A stretch of DNA of 64,000 nucleotides, from NCBI RefSeq assembly GCF_036320965.1, contig NC_092238.1:24850903-24914902 (forward strand), in the 5' to 3' direction. Position 1 is the first letter of the stretch; every line of letters begins with the position of its first letter. The translations under genes and the position numbers were made by a program. The notes beneath the pieces are model-generated. The model saw only the letters and a list, made by a program, of their open reading frames with translations, searched no databases and was not told the origin of the DNA. Shown here in pieces: positions 24,700-42,806 of the stretch. This stretch comes from Panulirus ornatus (lineage: Eukaryota; Arthropoda; Malacostraca; Decapoda; Palinuridae).

Positions 24700-26330
24700 T
24701 TACGTAATCAATCTTCCAACAATGGCGTTAATTAAACAGGCATGAACAAGATATCTCACCTATGTTAAGTGCTAAAGCTTCATTCGTTTTGAAAATAGGG
24801 AAACCACAATTTTCATCAAAAAAGTTTACAAAATCATTACAGTCACAAACATAAACTTAAGAACAATAACAAAGTGGAATAACACAATTATGCGTTACTC
24901 TACCCAGCTAGATACACTTACTTTACGTTATACTATGTGTTCAGACAGGTAATTAGTCAGCGGGGATAGTCTTCCCCCCCATTCTGTAAGTCAGTGGTGT
25001 TTCCCAAACAGCAAAATTTCAGTTACGTGGATACGACTTTTCCACATATAGTATATGTACTTTTGAGGTATTAAAGAAATGCAAGAACCCTATACTAATG
25101 GTGCATATTTATGAACCAAGACCTTTTAGTAAAAATGCTGTTCCCATATAAATAATTTCTCGATAAATAAAAGTCTTGTTTAAAGTTATATAGAATATAC
25201 CAACACCGAATTTCAAATCAAAAGTATAACCCAACAAAACAGTAAATATAAAGGAATCATCAACTCGTTTTGCAAAAACCATGTTATAATATGGCTCTAG
25301 ATAATTCTTTAAATTCTAAGCTAGGCCTGCTGGTTATTGATAAATCAACATTACGGCACAAGCACAGTTTGGTAGGCAACATCTCAACACTTGCTAACCT
25401 TCTAACACACACATGGAGTATATCTATATACATATGTGTGTGTTGACTTTCCTCGCACTATTTGCGAGTTAATCGACTGCAATTCCTGAGAATGCGCACA
25501 TGGGTTGCATGAGGCCAAGTACGTATATCATATACGTGTATGAGATTTTAAACTTTAACAATCAGAAAAATGAGAAATAAATCTCCCATATTACTGTTAT
25601 CAAAGAATAATGGTAAGCATGGTAAAAAATGAGACACTAACAATAAACCAAAAAAAGGGATACCTCCGAAACATTAAGGCAAGGATTATTATCTGCTTAG
25701 CTTATGATAATTATTAGAAAAACTTCATGACTTTCACTTATATATCTAATGTATTCCAAGAAATTAAATGAAACACGCCCATGTCTTCATTGTGTTCTCA
25801 TTCGTTATTTATCAAGTAATCACGGATAAATATTATCCACTGCCAACCATCGACCGCCTAGGTATATATGAATAGTTTTTCTGCGCTCGTCGTAATGCAC
25901 GTATCATATCCTTAGAGTATCATGATAATCATTCCATGTATAACTTTTCGTACATATCTTTGTTAGAAAACCTCACTGGTTCATGGTGAACTTAGTACAC
26001 TTTTTTATAATCATACAAGCTTCTCGTCTTTTACTAAATTACGATCATATGTATCTGTGCATCAGCACTTAGTGATACCTTTACGCTCAGCACATCATCT
26101 TGCTGATACCATTGAATCCTCTCGTCTGACTACACCCCTAATTATATTCCCCTAACTATATTCGATTTTACTTTTCCTTTTTTTAAAAAAAAAATTAGAT
26201 TGGTCATTTCAATTTTCAAGTAAGAAACGGGCAAATGACGTTTATATGGCGGTGACTAAGCGACTGAAAGCCAGTAAGCTTCATACAATAGAGGTGAAGC
26301 GGTAAATTTGGACCAAGCCGTACAATTCAC
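24700..26330. other. Intron, nothing recognised
   Basis: AT-rich, no exon, no known mobile element seen on either strand. Confidence 0.5.

Positions 26331-26332
<2 letters not shown>

Positions 26333-26398
<66 letters not shown>
26333..26398. repeat. (AT)n microsatellite
   Basis: About 33 AT units. Confidence 0.97.
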
Positions 26399-26400
<2 letters not shown>

Positions 26401-26832
26401 TACAGGGCTCCGCTCGATGATAATTTTCCGTAAAAAAAAGCTTTTCTCATTTCATAATGATGGAAAACTAATCCGACACTGCCGCTTTGTACTTTCTTTC
26501 AATACATGTTATTTCTGTCCTAACTGCTGGACAATCCAATACTACGTTCAACAGCCTCTTTAATCTACACAAATTGGCTGTCTCGTAAACCCATGTGAGG
26601 AAATCTTACAACAGTTTGACTTGAATACCTTTACCAGTAACGCGGGCATACTTGTATCTGGTTTAAGGTGACCAACACAATCCTCGGTGAAAGTGAACTG
26701 GGCAGGTGCCGGTCGTGTACTCGGTGAACGTAAATTGCGCGAGCGGGCGTCGGTCGCGTACCCATACTTTGATATGGCTCTGCACATTATAATCTGGTCA
26801 GTGTTAGGTCAGACTCCTAGCATCACGCATGG

Positions 26833-26892
26833 GTAAGACCCAGTGAATTGTCTTCGTTCATCGTAAGACCCAGTGAATTGTCTTCGTTCATC
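26833..26892. repeat. 30-bp tandem duplication
   Basis: GTAAGACCCAGTGAATTGTC and the next 10 bases occur twice without a gap and without a mismatch. A looser ~40-bp duplication (CGGTGAAAGTGAACTGG.. / CGGTGAACGTAAATTGC..) lies just upstream at 26680-26760. Confidence 0.9.
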
Positions 26893-27164
26893 ATGTCTTT
26901 TTTTATTCCTACACTTACTAGTGATCATAACTACTTCAAGTCAATATCAATCTTTACAGCTCAGAGGCGCAACTCATAGGCATGACTGAGTGACCCTTGA
27001 CCTCACCCGAAAGGGTATGCTCAAAGGGCAGGTACAATACCTGCTACTACAGGATCGTACCATCGTGCTCTTGGGGTGATAACTACCGACTGAACCACAT
27101 CGCAGAGAGCATCAAACAAAAGCTTTTGTGAATCCGACAGGAAACGAGTTATTTAATATCTTAC

Positions 27165-27248
27165 CTTGGTCTTGAAGTTGAGGGAAGAGTCGTAAACAAT
27201 CGTTGAGTTGGACATGCTGTCCCAATCACTGTATGACACGTTCTGCAT
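27165..27248 (-). CDS. Candidate alternative first coding exon of the myosin XV gene
   Basis: Minus-strand ATG followed by 27 codons and a good donor, ACCAAG|GTAAGA, in phase 0. The peptide is short and Ser/Asp-rich (starts MQNVSYSDWDSMSNSTIVYD). The phase matches the last FERM exon and the acceptor of the SH3 exon. Upstream in transcript direction the sequence becomes GC-rich with a CCGCCCC box near 27465. I infer an intronic promoter and a first coding exon splicing to SH3, giving a tail-only product. No family is recognised. It could belong to an unrelated small gene or be a chance ORF. The same frame stays open a few codons upstream of the ATG with an AG nearby, so an internal exon is not excluded, but that acceptor is out of phase with the FERM exon. 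Confidence 0.45.
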
Positions 27249-27379
27249 AATATGGGCCACGATTCGTTTTCTAAACAGTCAAACTTCATCCCTTACTATA
27301 AGCTATAGCTACACTAGTCGTCCACAATATGCAACGAAACACTTATAACATTCGAGGAATAACGTACCATCAGCCAAGC

Positions 27380-27490
27380 ATGGCAGACAACCTGTAAACA
27401 GTGGTGGCGCGGCTGTGGCAGGCGGGTAGGAGGAGCCTAGCCAGCAACCCCTCCCGCTCTGCTCCGCCCCCTCCTTGTTCCTTATTTCCT
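27380..27490 (-). promoter_or_regulatory. Candidate GC-rich promoter upstream of the 27.2 kb exon
   Basis: A G/C-rich island in an AT-rich region. On the minus strand it reads GGAGGGGGCGGAGC followed by GCGGGAGGGG, which are Sp1/GC-box-like. It lies 130-240 bases upstream of the ATG at 27248. No clear TATA box. Assignment is by composition and position only. Confidence 0.35.
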
Positions 27491-27936
27491 ACTTCCTCGC
27501 CTGTAACTGGCAACAATATCCTACGCCTGTACATCTAAATCACAATCACATAAAGATCATTAAGAAGGATCACCCTTGTATCTTCTTTAATATTTAGTAA
27601 AATATTATCACCATCAAACGGATGGTCAAGGGTGATTAAGGCAGCAAGTCAGTATTCATATTCTGTTCGAGCTGGAACACCAAGTCTTGTTAATCTGCCA
27701 AGTTGCTGATGCTTTGGTTAAGAATAATGCTTTAAATTTCAAAATTATCCCCGCATGAATGGAAAGAAATTGTCTGCAAGATTTTGTCCTGTCAAGAGCG
27801 CATGCAATTCCCAACTTCCGGACTACAACACATGTGTGGAAATAGTGGAACGTGATGAAGTGCTAACCTTGGCATTTTTCAATGTTTACTAAATTCTGGA
27901 CGACATTGAACTCTTGCTTGATTTCAGTATCATACA

Positions 27937-28056
<120 letters not shown>

Positions 28057-28059
28057 TAG

Positions 28060-29900
28060 TATCAATATTTTCTAAATTTCTAGAAACAGATACCCAAGCT
28101 ATGTACAGATGTAGTCTGGGCATTAGTACATGAATCACGGTACACAGTGAAAGTGGTACTCGCACCCTTGACTTATAATGAGCCCGATAACAAAATGAAC
28201 CACAATCGTTTATCTTACGATGTAGTTAATATTCTATTTCTAACAATTTACATTCCGCCGACGGAGATAACAATGAAGTAAATATACATTTTCTTCTTTT
28301 TAGAACACATTTTTCTTCCCTAAGAAACGCGCAGGAGAGGACAGGAACATCTGTATTCCGGAGACAAGCTGCAGCTGGCCTGCTGCAATGCAAGAGCACA
28401 CAGGCAGTCCTAGAAATCCCTGCACGACCCACATCATGCTTACAAGAATAAGAATACTAAAAGTAGAAACTGTCGCTACTTCACGAATAAGATGACCACC
28501 ATGAAGCTCACTTGAGCTTTTAAGATCTTTTAAATTATGCTTATATTGTATGATGAAATTAACGTTAACTCACATTAGGGTTATAATGATATTACAAATG
28601 ACTGAGTCTATTTACTTAACTATTTCTTAGACTGAATTACTTTATATCTTTGAAACAAGGCAAGCAAAAATTACTTAGCTTACAATTTTGACCAAAGAAG
28701 TCAGCATCGAGAACAAAACAATTCAAAATTAACCAATAAACATTTTTTTTCTAGTAAAATACTTGAAAATTCTTTCTAAAGAAGGCAGACTCCGGGCTGC
28801 GATTGGCTAAGATGAAGTGGATAATAGGCTATACATGTACACTGACAAACCCTTTAGCAGGATGTTGCTCATAGGTAAAATGGCGTTAAGGCTTAAAAAC
28901 TAGAGCATGCTTAATCAAACACATTTGAAAACCGCGATGAATGATAAAATCTAACCAATTAATGATTACCTTATCAGATGAGATTAAACATTACGGCAAA
29001 TTCTTCCGAAATGGGTAAAACGAATTGTACTGCTATTACATGAGATCGAAGAAAGCAGCCTCTCAAACGGTCCCACCATTCAGAGAGAGACGTGCGCAAT
29101 TATGTAACAAAGAAGCCAACTGCAATGAAACCTTTCTGCCTCTACAGAAGCTGAGCCACACTGAATACCTCCTCTAAAGCAGCTGGTGTTTTTCAGGACG
29201 GCCATTTGTCTTTTCATCTATTCTCTTTTCACATCAAAGCGCTCAGTTCTTCTGAAGAATTCAGTTTCTTTGATGGTTCTATCTCATCCACAGTTTGATC
29301 CTCACTGCCCCTCATTTCCATGGTTTTGGAAGCGAAGAATGCAAATGTCTTTGACACTTGGCAATTCTATTTGTTGACGGAAATGGGAGTGAGCAGTACG
29401 TGCAGAATAATAAGCCAATGAGGGTTGTAATTCCGCTCTTAATCCTCTTATCTATAGTTTGATCAATCTATCTTGTGCCGTCATGGTCTCCTGCTAACTT
29501 AGCTTCCTCAGCATAGGCTCAAAAGTCTTTTGTGTCAGTCTTCACCAAGTCGCAGTCTCTCCTGCCCAATGCCAAAGGACTCACTTTCACAATTTCTGCA
29601 CAACGCCTCACTTCCTTCACGAATTAATGCGAAAAAGACACATTTCATCGGTAATCGAAACTATCTTAGCTTGACAGGCTGATCAATGTATTGATCGATT
29701 ATCTAATTTGCTTTCGTTAAAGAAAATATGCCCCAAAAGATTAAGCGATTTATTCATGGAAAAATGACCCAGATTCAGAAGCCACCTGGAGAGAGGGAAA
29801 AAAAGCAACGATGAACTAATGGGAAAAACTTATATTTTTGAAAATATATTCAATAATTAATGAAATTTGGAGCAATGATTACTTAACCGCACTTCCATAT
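28060..29900. other. Intron, nothing recognised
   Basis: AT-rich, only short ORFs. No exon or repeat supported. Confidence 0.5.
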
Positions 29901-29902
29901 AA

Positions 29903-29997
29903 CACAAACCTCCAACAGCCAGGACCGAACCCGGGACCCTTGCTCCCGCTTGCCACGCACGGGTTCCGGGTTCGATCCTGGCCGTTGAAGGTTTGTA

Positions 29998-29998
<1 letters not shown>
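29903..29998. repeat. Inverted repeat with tRNA-like B-box arms
   Basis: The left arm (ACAAACCTCCAACAGCCAGG then ACCGAACCCGGGACCC) is the near-perfect complement of the right arm (GGGTTCCGGGTTCGATCCTG then GCCGTTGAAGGTTTGT), with a ~25-base spacer. Each arm carries a GGTTCGATCC-type B-box, so this may be two tRNA-derived SINE ends joined head to head, or one imperfect palindrome. Confidence 0.75.

Positions 29999-30063
<65 letters not shown>
29999..30063. repeat. (AT)n microsatellite
   Basis: About 32 AT units directly after the inverted repeat. Confidence 0.97.
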
Positions 30064-30066
<3 letters not shown>

Positions 30067-30171
30067 ATTTCCCGCATAACACTGTTCAAATAAAACAGTA
30101 CATGTAGTACTACAGTTCATAATACTGTAATGCATATCAATCCTCAGGCAATTTAGGTCCCTACTACGCCT

Positions 30172-30173
<2 letters not shown>

Positions 30174-30230
<57 letters not shown>
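30174..30230. repeat. (GT)n microsatellite
   Basis: About 28 GT units. Confidence 0.97.
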
Positions 30231-30774
30231 GTTTTACTTTTCACGTTAATTTCATGGTTCAAAATGCACGGTTGAAATGAAACATAACAATAATAATCTA
30301 TATAATATATACTAAATGTTGAAGCTATACCTTGTCTGGATGATATAAAACATGATCTACGTATTATAGCCAAGTTATCAATCTATAGTAAACGAAAACA
30401 ACCCGTATACCTGGTCTCAATCTATAGTCTACAAAAACGTCATCAAACCTTTACCATGATCAATGGCCTACATCTAGACGGGTCTGGAAAGTCACCCACC
30501 ATAGAGTAACACCTGCTGGCTTTAGTTACGTCTCGTTAGGGGTGGATAGATGATATACAATACATCGATGAGCATAAGAAGTATGAGTCGGTTGGGGGAC
30601 GATTTTGAATCAGATTGGAACACCACGAAGCCTAAACCAGCAGTCACGGTAGCCATCTCCCCCAAAGATACGATAGAACTCTCTCCTTGAAAGTGGCGAC
30701 CACTTCTCACGCCAGGAACCGCTAACCTTGCTAGTTTTCTTTTTTGAACAATCGCGAAATATAAAAGCAATAAC

Positions 30775-30778
<4 letters not shown>

Positions 30779-30854
<76 letters not shown>
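30779..30854. repeat. (AT)n microsatellite
   Basis: About 38 AT units, abutting a diverged SINE-like tail. Confidence 0.97.
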
Positions 30855-30855
<1 letters not shown>

Positions 30856-30955
30856 CATACCTGATCGCCGTTTCCCGCGTTAACGAGGAAGCAACAGAAA
30901 CATATGAAAAAAGGCCATATCCACTGACATCCATCCTCTAGCTGTCATGCGTAAT
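30855..30955 (-). mobile_element. Diverged tail of the LINE/SINE family
   Basis: GATCGCCGTTTCCCGCGTTA then ACGAGGAAGCAACAGAAACA is the complement of the tail hairpin region. The position next to (AT)n repeats the pattern of the other copies. Confidence 0.55.
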
Positions 30956-30956
30956 G

Positions 30957-31066
<110 letters not shown>

Positions 31067-31786
31067 TGTTACCGGGATCCATCAGTAATAATTGACATTC
31101 TGAATGAAATATCACCTTTGGCGTGGCTGTATTACTGGGAGTGCTGTCTCGTCAAAGAATTTCTCACTCTAAAGGGGTCTACATTTCCCAGCCACCTAAG
31201 CAGCGCAATCTTAGGCTGCAGGAGCCTTTAGAAAAAGGTCCAGGGTAACATCATGACTTTCATAGAAACTGGTCCTGGTGTAATTTATGTGTGTAAATGG
31301 AGTTGACCTTACCAATTCAGTTCCTACGCTTCTCTGTGTCTTCCTTTCGCAATGCTTATCATTAATTCGTCAAATTGTACAGGTCCTACTCAAGGTCTGC
31401 TTATCTTTACCATGATTTACTCTCGACTACTCTCACAATTCTCATCATTAGCCTTTGCAACACTAAAACTATCTAGCTTCATATGCTTTTTCCTCAACAG
31501 TCAAAGTCGTGCTCTTGGTCGTGACTGCTTCCTTAACTTATCCCGTCCAAAACGCCGTTATCTTTCTCGTTCCTAAAATTGTTTCTCCTCTCGCAACAAT
31601 TACAATACCGCGTCTATATAAGCTCAACATTTTTTGTAATAGATATAATGAAGTCAGTCATATATTTTTGGTAATAATTCCCAGTTGTGAAATTTCACAT
31701 ATACCATTATTCACTTATAGCGAAAGTGGTGAAAGTGTTCGTAACAAATATTTTTGGTACACTACAATCTATCAGCGTTTCCCTCA

Positions 31787-31941
31787 ATATCTATTTTCCC
31801 AAACTACAGCTCCCTAATACAGTTGCTATACAGTTCTCTCGACTCCAACCACTGTATCTAAGTCATATCTATTTTCCCAAACTACAGCTCCCTAATACAG
31901 TTGCTATACAGTTCTCTCGACTCCAACCACTGTATCTAAGT
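31787..31941. repeat. 78-bp tandem duplication
   Basis: The segment starting ATATCTATTTTCCCAAACTA and containing ACAGTTGCTATACAGTTCTC occurs twice back to back (31787-31864 and 31865-31941) with almost no difference, so it is recent. Confidence 0.9.
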
Positions 31942-32309
31942 CTCCAACAAAGGAAAATCAACTTCAGGCATTCTCCCAAACACACCTGGCCGATTATATA
32001 TATATATATCAATTATCAAAGAAAAGGATCCATCTTTTCAACTTCCTACTGCGCAGATGCAAGTACCTGTGAGGGCCAGCCGATGTTATACTTCCAATGT
32101 CAATATTATCATCCCCCCACCCTACCCCTTGGCTGTGTTCACGTGTTTTTTCCCCAAACAAACTGTCCAGTTGGGAACATTCTGGCGTGGGCTCAGCACG
32201 TCCTGTGATGGCCACACTAATGATAATTAATGATATGGTAGGATCAATTTCCATCATTTATATTTTACCAGATTATTATCCTACATAAAAAATATCTTTA
32301 TTTATTTCT

Positions 32310-37449
<5,140 letters not shown>

Positions 37450-37450
<1 letters not shown>

Positions 37451-39545
37451 GAAAAATACATTTCCTGAAAAATCATTATAAGAAGCATTTTTCATGTAAT
37501 ACAAATCTGGTGTTAAAACATCTTTGGTCGTCTTATGACATTCAATTAATCTGTAATGAGTCATTTTAATATTTATTTTTCATCTTATATGATGTTTAAT
37601 ATCTTACTTTCAATTTTGAATCCAAAAATTTCAGATAGAAATACCTCAATTTTAATTTGATCTTTTTAAAAATAGATTTCCTGAAAACTATTATAAAAGT
37701 ATTTTTGCATTCTCAAAAAATCTTGCTGTTAAAACATCATTTAGTCGTCTTTACATTCAATTAATTGTTAAAATGGATTTTAAAATTTCTTTCTGTTCTT
37801 ATCTGTTATTTACTGGATATTAAAGAATTCTATTTTATGATATTTCCTGATTTTTCAATAAGACATGTGTTAGTATTTATTTCAATTTGAAATAAATAAG
37901 TTTTTCTGGCTTAAAAAATTACAACCTGACAATATTACCTAATTTTAATATTTTCTAGAAAAATGATTTCCTTAAAAATCATTTAAAGAAGCATTTTTCA
38001 TTCTCAATACAAATTGGTGTTAAAACATCTGTTAGTTGCCTTATGATATTCAATTATTTTAATGAAGCTCGATTTAAATATTGACTGTACCATTCCATCT
38101 TACTTTCATATGTTTTAGTAGCTGAGACCTTACTAATTTTGCATGATCATTTTCAGTAAATGATGTTTGCAATCTTTTCTTTCATGAAAAAAAAGTTCTT
38201 CCGAGTTAGAAAATTCTACATTTCCTTCAAATTTTTGGCATTTATACTCAGAAATAGATTTCCTTGTAAAATTAATTGTAGAAGTAATGTTTCAAGTTGA
38301 ATACAAATCTTGTTCAAAACTTATTGGTCGTTTATACATTATTAATCTGTTAAATATCATTTTTATATATTTTGTTTTGCTTTATCTTTATTTACGTATG
38401 TATTGCAACTGAGACCATTATGATATATTTCCATATTATTTTCAATAAAATAGATTTTTTAAAACTTCAATTTTGAAGATTAAAAGTTTTCGAGCAATAA
38501 ATACCGACTTTACCTTCAATTTTTGGCATTTTTTTCAAAAAATTAATATCTTGTAAAAACTCTTCAAAATATTATTGCTAATTATTGCAATCTGAGATTT
38601 AAATTTCATGTTATTTCTATTGAATTATTAATACTTTTAATTTGAAAGATCGATTTCAAAAAATATTCTGATCTTTCTATTTTGATTTCTTGAAATATAT
38701 GGTAAACTAGTTACATTAGTATTATAATTCTGATATTTACAACAATGTGTTTACATGTTTATCTTAGCATTCAATTTGCTGTAAAAACATTAAAATTTTT
38801 CCTCTCACATTATTTAAAACTGTACCCTGAACTATTCATTGTTTAAAATAATTTCCTAACTTATGATATTCTTGAATAAATCTGTTAAATATTTCTCTAT
38901 GATCATACTGTATGAATGTTATATCTGTTTTTTCTGTTTGTGCCATTTATTCATGATTTTTTAAGTTTTATTACTCATTGAAACAAATTCAGTAAAATTG
39001 AATACTCATTGATTTCCAGAAATGTTCCTTGAAACCATAAAATTTTCATGAATACATGGTTAAACACATTTGTCCTTGACTCAATTAATCGTAATAAGTC
39101 GTTTAATATTTTTTTCTATTATGTATTATGAACTGGACCATTATGATATATTTTCCATGTTTTAGAAGATTTGATATTTCAATTGAACAAAAAGTTCGAG
39201 TAAAACTGAATCTTCATTTGGCATTTTTCAAAATAATTCCTAAACTTTAAGAAGATTCATTACAAATGTGTTAACATTTGCTATGAATTCAATTACTTTA
39301 AGCGATTCAAATTCTTCTTCATCTTACTGTATTAGTAGAGATTAATATTCCTGATTCAGTAGATGTTTGATATCTTATTTATTGACAAATTTCGAGAAAT
39401 ACTAATATTACCTCATTTGGTTTTAAAATTCTTGAAACTATTATAAGAATTTTCAGTTAATACAAATGGTTAAAACATTTGCGTCTAATTCAATTATTAT
39501 AATCGATTAAATTTTTTCTATTATTACTGATATTGCAACTGAGAT
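37450..39545. repeat. Satellite block with dense small deletions
   Basis: The monomer landmarks are still traceable (TTTAGTCGTC, CTGAGACC, ATGATATATTTTCC) but peppered with 1-20 base losses, while the units on both sides are nearly clean. The change is abrupt at both ends. Confidence 0.85.
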
Positions 39546-41762
39546 TGATATATTTTCCATGATTATTTCAAGTATAGATGTGTTTGAATATCTTATCTTT
39601 AATTTTGAAACAAAAAGTTTTTCGAGCTAAAAATACCCTGAACTATTACCTTCAATTTTTGGCATTTTTCTCAGAAAATAGATTTCCTTGAGAAACTCAT
39701 TATAAGAAGTATTTTTCAAGCTGAATACAAATCTGGTGTTAAAACATCATTTAGTCGTCTTCTTGACATTCAATTAATCTGTTAAATGAAGTCGATTTTA
39801 AAATAATTTCTGTTCTTTTCTATCGTATTTACTTGGTATATATTGGCAACTGAGACCATTATGATATATTTTCCATGATTTTTTCAAGTATAGATGTGTT
39901 TGAGTATCTTATCTTTCAATTTTGAAACAAAAAGTTTTTCGAGCTAAAAAATACCTTCAATTTTTGGCATTTTTCTCAGAAAAATAGATTTCCTTGAAAA
40001 ACTCATTATAAGAAGCATTTTTCATGCTCAATACAAATCTGGTGTTAAAACATCGTTTAGTTGCCTTTATGACATTCAATTAATCTGTTAAATGAAGTCG
40101 ATTTCAAAATATTGTCTGTTCCTTTCCATCTTACTTACTGAGTATGTATCGGTAGCTGAGACCATTACAATACATTTTCCATGATCATTTCAAGTATAGA
40201 TGTGTTTGCATATCTTATCTTTCAATATTGAAACAAAAAGTCTTCCGAGGTAGAAAATATCCTGAACTATTACCTTCAATTTTTGGCACTTTTCTCAGAA
40301 AATAGATTTCCTTGTAAAACTCATTATAAGAAGTATTTTTCAAGTTGAATACAAATCTGGTGTTAAAACATCATTTGGTCGTCTTCATGACATTCAATTA
40401 ATCTGTTAAATGAAGTCGATTTTAGAATAATTTCTGTTCTTTTCTATCTTATTTACTTGGTATGTATTGGCAACTGAGACCATTATGATATATTTTCCAT
40501 GATTATTTGGAGTATAGATATGTTTGAATATCTTATCTTTCAATTTTGAAACAAAAAGTTTTTCGAGCTAAAAAATACCCTGAACTATTACCTTCAATTT
40601 TTGGCATTTTTCTCAGAAAAATAGATTTCCTTGAAAAACTCATTACAGGAAGTATTATGCAAGTTGAATACAAATCTAGTGTTAAAACATCGTTTAGTGG
40701 TCTTATGACATTCAATTAAGCTGTTAAATGAAGTCGATTTCAAAATTATTTCTCTTCCTTTCCATCGTATTTACTTGGTATATACTGGTAACTGAGACCA
40801 TTATGATATATTTTCCATGATGATTTCAAGCACAGATATGTTTGAATATCTTATCTTTTAATTTTGAAACAAAAAATTTTTTGAGCTAGAAAATACCCTG
40901 AACTATTACCTTCAATTTTTGGCATTTTTCTCAGAAAATAGATTTCCTTGAAAAACTCATTATAAGAAGTATTTTTCAAGTTGAATACAAATCTGGTGTT
41001 AAAACATCATTTCGTCGTCTTCATGACATTCAATTAAGCTGTCAAATGAAGTCGATTTTAAAATAATTTCTGTTCTTTTCTATCGTATTTACTTGGTATA
41101 TATTGGCAACTGAGACCATTATGATATATTTTCCATGATTATTTCAAGTATAGATGTGTTTGAGTATCTTATCTTTGAATTTTGAAACAAAAAGTTTTTC
41201 GAGCTAAAAAATACCCTGAACTATTACCTTCAATTTTTGGCATTTTTCTCAGAAAAATAGATTTCCTTGAAAAACTCATTATAAGAAGTATTTTTCATGC
41301 TCAATACAAATCTGGTGTTAAAACATCATTTAGTCGTCTTTATGACATTCAATTAATCTGTTAAATGAAGTCGATTTTCAAATAATTTCTGTTCTTTTCT
41401 ATCGTATTTACTTGGTATATATTAGCAACTAAGACCATTATGATATATTTTCCATGATTATTTCAAATACAGATGTGTTTGAATATTTTATCTTTCAATT
41501 TTGAAACAAAAAGTTATTCGATTTTTTGGCACTTTTCTCAGAAAATAGATTTCCTTGAAAAACTCATTACAAGAAGTATTTTTCATGTTGAATACAAATC
41601 TGGTGTTAAAACATCATTTAGTCGTCTTCATGACATTCAATTAATCTGTTAAATGAAGTCGATTTTAAAATAATTTCTGTTCTTTTCTATCGTATTTACT
41701 TGGTATGAATTGGCAACTGAGACCATTATGATATATTTTCCATGATTATTTCAAGTATAGAT
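39546..41762. repeat. ~319-bp satellite array, core block
   Basis: Highly similar tandem units, interrupted on the right by a LINE insertion that duplicated AAGTATAGAT of the monomer. Confidence 0.95.
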
Positions 41763-42806
41763 TTTTTTTTTTTTTTTGCTTTGTCGCTGTCTCCCGCGTT
41801 TGAGAGGTAGCGCAAGGAAACAGACGAAAGAAATGGCCCAACCCACCCCCATACACATGTATATACATACGTCCACACACGCAAATGTACATACCTACAC
41901 AGCTTTCCATGGTTTACCCCAGACGCTTCACATGCCTTGATTCAATCCACTGACAGCACGTCAACCCCGGTATACCACATCGCTCCAATTCACTCTATTC
42001 CTTGCCCTCCTTTCACCCTCCTGCATGTTCAGGCCCCGATCACATAAAATCTTTTTCACTCCATCTTTCCACCTCCAATTTGGTCTCCCTCTTCTCCTCG
42101 TTCCCTCCACCTCCGACACATATATCCTCTCTGTCAATCTTTCCTCACTCATTCTCTCCATGTGACCAAACCATTTCAAAACTCCCTCTTCTGCTCTCTC
42201 AACCACGATCTTTTTATTTCCACACATCTCTCTTACCCTTACGTTACTTACTCGATCAAACCACCTCACACCACACATTGTCCTCAAACATCTCATTTCC
42301 AGCACATCCATCCTCCTGCGCACAACTCTATCCATAGCCCACGCCTCGCAACCATACAACATTGTTGGAACCACTATTCCTTCAAACATACCCATTTTTG
42401 CTTTCCGAGATAATGTTCTCGACTTCCACACATTCTTCAAGGCTCCCAGAATTTTCGCCCCCTCCCCCACCCTATGATCCACTTCCGCTTCCATCCGCTG
42501 CCAGATCCACTCCCAGATATCTAAAACACTTCACTTCCTCCAGTTTTTCTCCATTCAAACTCACCTCCCAATTGACTTGACCCTCAACCCTACTGTACCT
42601 AATAACCTTGATCTTATTCACATTTACTCTTAACTTTCTTCTTTCACACACTTTACCAAACTCAGTCACCAGCTTCTGCAGTTTCTCACATGAATCAGCC
42701 ACCAGCGCTGTATCATCAGCGAACAACAACTGACTCACTTCCCAAGCTCTCTCATCCCCAACAGACTTCATCCTTGCCCCTCTTTCCAAAACTCTTGCAT
42801 TCATTT
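41763..42806 (-). mobile_element. LINE copy inserted in the satellite, 5'-truncated
   Basis: T-run, tail complement, 3' UTR, and RT from the C-terminus back to MNARVLERGARMKSV with the LLFADDTALVADS catalytic block. A loss around 42490 (DGTMEAEV replaced by a Gly-Ser run) breaks the frame. Flanked by AAGTATAGAT at 41753-41762 and 42807-42816. The satellite continues in register after it, so the insertion is later than the array. Confidence 0.92.

Noticed and set aside
24010..24735. ORFs of 138-237 codons on both strands, rich in Pro/Gly/Trp
   Set aside because: By-product of a 30-bp minisatellite whose period is a multiple of three; no start context, no splice logic, both strands equally open.
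29940..29998. tRNA gene from the GGTTCGATCC box
   Set aside because: No acceptor stem or anticodon arm can be drawn; the box lies within an inverted repeat.
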